From: an uncultured Phocaeicola sp.
Lineage (GTDB): Bacteria; Bacteroidota; Bacteroidia; Bacteroidales; Bacteroidaceae
Reading direction: 5' to 3'
DNA: 64,000 nt
Assembly (NCBI GenBank): GCA_947581855.1
Contig: CANPVZ010000013.1
Span: 1 to 64,000, forward strand
The position numbers and the translations under genes were made by a program. Positions 61,597-64,000 of this stretch are shown here, piece by piece (position 1 is the first letter of the stretch; the number at the start of each line of letters is the position of its first letter). Under the pieces are notes generated by a model. The model was not told the DNA's origin. It was given only the letters and a program-made list of their open reading frames with translations, and did no database searches.

Positions 61597-62910
61597 TTAA
61601 GTTAGCGGATGTTTTTCATTAAACACCCGTAAACGGGCATCCAATAACGCATAATGTTCCTCATGCACCCTGGAAGTGCAAACTCTGATTCCTTGTTGCG
61701 CACTGCCTGTTGTACACAACGATATAGCCGACACTCCATAGTGAATCAATTCGGCCAGCAAAGCATCCCCTGTATATCCCTTGCGCCCGATAGTAAAAAA
61801 GAATCCGTCACTCACCGGTTCATCCAAATCTTTGTCATATACAATATGAAAGCCATGACGGAGGAAGATTTCTTTCAGCCGTGCCGCACGCCGTGCATAT
61901 TCACGAGTTTCGCCTACAAAATCGAGTTCTCCCTCGCAAGCAGCCTTATACATGGCAGCCAACGCATATTGGGCGGAATGGCATACACCGGATGAAAGCG
62001 TATAAACAATCGTAAAAATAAAAGCACGGCCCAACGTATCCATTCCCAAAGATTCCTTTAAATAAGCATACGAACGATTATAAAGTCCATCCGAGATAGC
62101 CACCGTCGCAACCCTTTCACCCGCATAACTGAATATTTTCGAAGCGGAAAGCATTAGCATATAGTTTTTTGTATATCGCGCTACGGTAGACTGATAAGGA
62201 GGTTCGAACGGATGTCCCAGCTCTTTCCGGAAATCCATACCTAAATAGGCCAAGTCTTCTATCACAATGGTATCATAATACGTTGCCAATTCACCTATAT
62301 AACAAAGCTCTTCCTCCGTGAGACATACCCATGACGGATTGTTGGGATTGGAATAGACTATACCCGCAATACGTCCGCCGGACAAACGACGTTCCAATTC
62401 TCCACGCAATTTCTCACCCCGACAATTATACACATCAAAAGACTCCTGCTTATATCCTAACACCCTTACTTGCATGGGCTGTACCGAGAAACCGGGGTTG
62501 ATAAACAATATCGTATCCTTCTCGGGATATAAGTGGGTACAGAGGATAAACGAAGCGAAAGTTCCCATCATGGAACCCACTGTAGGTACACATCCTTCCG
62601 GATTTATTTCTATATTCAAAAAGGCTTTTATAAAACGGGAAGCCTGTTCTTTTAGAGGCGCAATTCCGGATATATTGGGATAAACCGAAGCAATCCCTTT
62701 ATCCAATGCCTCTTTTTGGGCAGTAATTCCTACTTGCGAAGCAGGTAATCCAGGCGAGCCCATTTCCAGATGGACAAACTTCTCGCCCGTACGGAACTCC
62801 AGTTCTTCCGAAAGTGCCACGGTCTGACGGATGGTCGCATCGCCGACCTCTGAGATATGCATATTACGCAACACCTCATCCACCATTTCTTTTTTAAACG
62901 GTATGCCCAT
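61597..62910 (-). CDS. class I/II aminotransferase (PLP)
   Basis: This 437-residue aminotransferase has the PLP fold. Visible motifs are YSNPNNPSWVCLTEEE (about residue 190), the PLP-phosphate and lysine region SASKIFSYAGERVAT (about 260-274) with the Lys that carries PLP, and IEDLAYLGMDFR with the PLP-nitrogen Asp. It converts an amino acid to its keto acid. The neighbours (iorA, iorB and a CoA transferase) point to aromatic or branched substrates. The last bases of iorB and this start are 3 bp apart. Confidence 0.88.
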   Translation of the reverse strand: MGIPFKKEMVDEVLRNMHISEVGDATIRQTVALSEELEFRTGEKFVHLEMGSPGLPASQVGITAQKEALDKGIASVYPNISGIAPLKEQASRFIKAFLNIEINPEGCVPTVGSMMGTFASFILCTHLYPEKDTILFINPGFSVQPMQVRVLGYKQESFDVYNCRGEKLRGELERRLSGGRIAGIVYSNPNNPSWVCLTEEELCYIGELATYYDTIVIEDLAYLGMDFRKELGHPFEPPYQSTVARYTKNYMLMLSASKIFSYAGERVATVAISDGLYNRSYAYLKESLGMDTLGRAFIFTIVYTLSSGVCHSAQYALAAMYKAACEGELDFVGETREYARRAARLKEIFLRHGFHIVYDKDLDEPVSDGFFFTIGRKGYTGDALLAELIHYGVSAISLCTTGSAQQGIRVCTSRVHEEHYALLDARLRVFNEKHPLT

Positions 62911-62913
62911 AAC

Positions 62914-63501
62914 TCAATGTTTTATCGATTGTTCGGCAATTTCCAGTCCGGCACGAAACGCTTTCCGGTTCATCTCTACAATGGCTTCTCCTTTCCGCCC
63001 GAATACAGTGCGGATAGCCTCTTCTATCTTGTTCACTTCTATACCCAGAAATGGCGAAGCAGCTCCCAACAATACGATATTTGCCGCCCTAGGCGAAGCT
63101 ACTGATCGGGCAATGGTATCCACATCAATGGTTACAGAGTGTTCCAAAGATTGAATTCGTTTCAACAGTTTCTCTTGCTCCGGATAGTTGGGAATATTCA
63201 CAAAAGGAACCGTATTGGTAATAATCCATCCGTCTTTACACAGATAAGGCAAATACCGCAACGCCTCCATCGGTTCGAGTGAAATGATCAGATCGGCTTT
63301 TCCTAACGGTATCAAATCCGAAGCTATCGGTTGGGAACTGATGCGGAGATTAGATTGCACATCTCCTCCGCGCTGACTCATACCGTGCACTTCTGCTTGT
63401 TTAATGTAGAGTCCTTCCTGGATGGCAGCTGCTCCGATAATGGTTGCGATGGAAAGGATACCTTGTCCTCCCACGCCGGATAATATAATGTCTGTACGCA
63501 T
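62914..63501 (-). CDS. iorB: indolepyruvate oxidoreductase subunit beta
   Basis: This 195-residue protein has the beta-subunit start TDIILSGVGGQGILSIATII and the conserved QRGGDVQSNLRIS (about residue 43-55), both typical of IorB. The enzyme decarboxylates aryl-pyruvates oxidatively to aryl-acetyl-CoA, reducing ferredoxin. It lies 6 bp downstream of iorA and 3 bp upstream of the aminotransferase, so all are one operon. Confidence 0.93.
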   Translation of the reverse strand: MRTDIILSGVGGQGILSIATIIGAAAIQEGLYIKQAEVHGMSQRGGDVQSNLRISSQPIASDLIPLGKADLIISLEPMEALRYLPYLCKDGWIITNTVPFVNIPNYPEQEKLLKRIQSLEHSVTIDVDTIARSVASPRAANIVLLGAASPFLGIEVNKIEEAIRTVFGRKGEAIVEMNRKAFRAGLEIAEQSIKH

Positions 63502-63507
63502 GGCTTT

Positions 63508-64000
63508 TTATTTTTTGTTGTGACGACGGGCTGTCTGTATACACTCACGACGCGGTATAATCACGCTGACACCCGGATAATTAATCTCTTCACGAATAAT
63601 TTGTTTCATCTCTTCCATATTCTTCGGAAGAGGTATTACCACCCGAATATGCTCAGGCTCTACGCCTATTCCTCGGCAAATACTCTCCAAACGTCCGGTT
63701 CCGGCAGAATCTTGCCCGCCGGTCATACCGGTAGTCAGATTATCGGAAATAAGAATTGTCATATTCGTTTTTTCATTCACGGCATCCAATAAGCCTGTCA
63801 TACCCGAATGGGTAAAAGTAGAATCGCCTATCACAGCCACTGAAGGGAATTGCCCGGCATCCGCCGCCCCTTTCGCCATGGTAATGGAAGCTCCCATATC
63901 CACTACCGAATGGATAGCCCGATAGGGCGGAAGGAAACCCAATGTATAACAACCGATATCACTGAATACACGGCTATTTTCATATTCACGCAGCACCTCG
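63508..64000 (-). CDS. iorA: indolepyruvate oxidoreductase subunit alpha, partial
   Basis: The gene runs off the right edge, so only its C-terminal 163 or so residues are in the window. The TPP-binding region is visible: DIGCYTLGFLPPYRAI, GASITMAKGA and VIGDSTFTHSGMTGLLDAV, then TGGQDSAGTGR. The ferredoxin-like tail expected in some members is not seen; the protein ends RECIQTARRHNKK. It forms a complex with IorB. Confidence 0.92.
   Translation of the reverse strand, partial: EVLREYENSRVFSDIGCYTLGFLPPYRAIHSVVDMGASITMAKGAADAGQFPSVAVIGDSTFTHSGMTGLLDAVNEKTNMTILISDNLTTGMTGGQDSAGTGRLESICRGIGVEPEHIRVVIPLPKNMEEMKQIIREEINYPGVSVIIPRRECIQTARRHNKK

Overview
The window looks like a Bacteroides (or close Bacteroidales) chromosome. 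Evidence: Bacteroides -7 promoter boxes (TAnnTTTG) ahead of many genes, CTnDOT-type tra genes, BfmA/BtgB-like mobilization genes, an RteC regulator, an NVEALA peptide gene, a KGG-repeat stress protein, an RRM RNA-binding protein and a pectinesterase/pectate lyase fusion. No rRNA or tRNA gene was recognised.

The left 38 kb is stacked mobile DNA. (1) 1-2.0 kb: an IS1380-family insertion sequence and a small coiled-coil ORF. (2) 2.1-8.6 kb: an integrative mobilizable element (MobC-like protein, relaxase, HTH proteins, tyrosine integrase) that appears to have landed inside traG of a conjugative transposon. (3) 8.5-15.1 kb: the start of that conjugative transposon, read right to left: MobA-like, relaxase, traA, three genes in the traB-traC-traD positions, traE, traF, and a traG cut just after its Walker A motif. 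(4) 15.8-16.1 kb: a degenerate 12-bp-period repeat. (5) 16.38-30.21 kb: a mobilizable element bounded by a 13-bp direct repeat. It carries an integrase, small DNA-binding proteins, two TetR-controlled gene sets, RteC, BfmA/BtgB-like mobilization genes and a strikingly AT-rich four-gene cargo. (6) From 30.2 kb: a second integrase placed the same way beside the second repeat copy, a two-gene helical (possibly HEPN) operon, an IS3 copy, a methyltransferase and a four-repeat CRISPR array with no cas genes. (7) 37.3-38.45 kb: two unrelated tandem-repeat tracts.

The best candidate for an undescribed system is 24925-29878: a phosphoribosyltransferase-like protein, a P-loop ATPase, a two-lobed Rossmann-like protein with a GTKPM motif that resembles CARF sensors, and an N6-adenine DNA methyltransferase with a specificity-like C-terminus. 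The four genes are almost end to end, with gaps of 1 and 7 bp and one ATGA overlap, downstream of a perfect 15-bp inverted repeat. I infer a defence (conflict) system in which the methyltransferase may mark self DNA, the ATPase and Rossmann protein sense or signal, and the phosphoribosyltransferase acts on nucleotides.

The right 25 kb is ordinary chromosome: a VapE-type P-loop protein, the KGG protein, penicillin-binding protein 1C next to a giant alpha-2-macroglobulin lipoprotein, an NVEALA/beta-propeller lipoprotein pair, a DEAD-box helicase, a FabK/nitronate monooxygenase-like flavoprotein, an RRM protein, an MFS exporter, a secreted pectin-degrading fusion, and a CoA-transferase/aminotransferase/indolepyruvate oxidoreductase cluster that fits oxidation of aromatic amino acids to aryl acetates. 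The last gene runs off the window.
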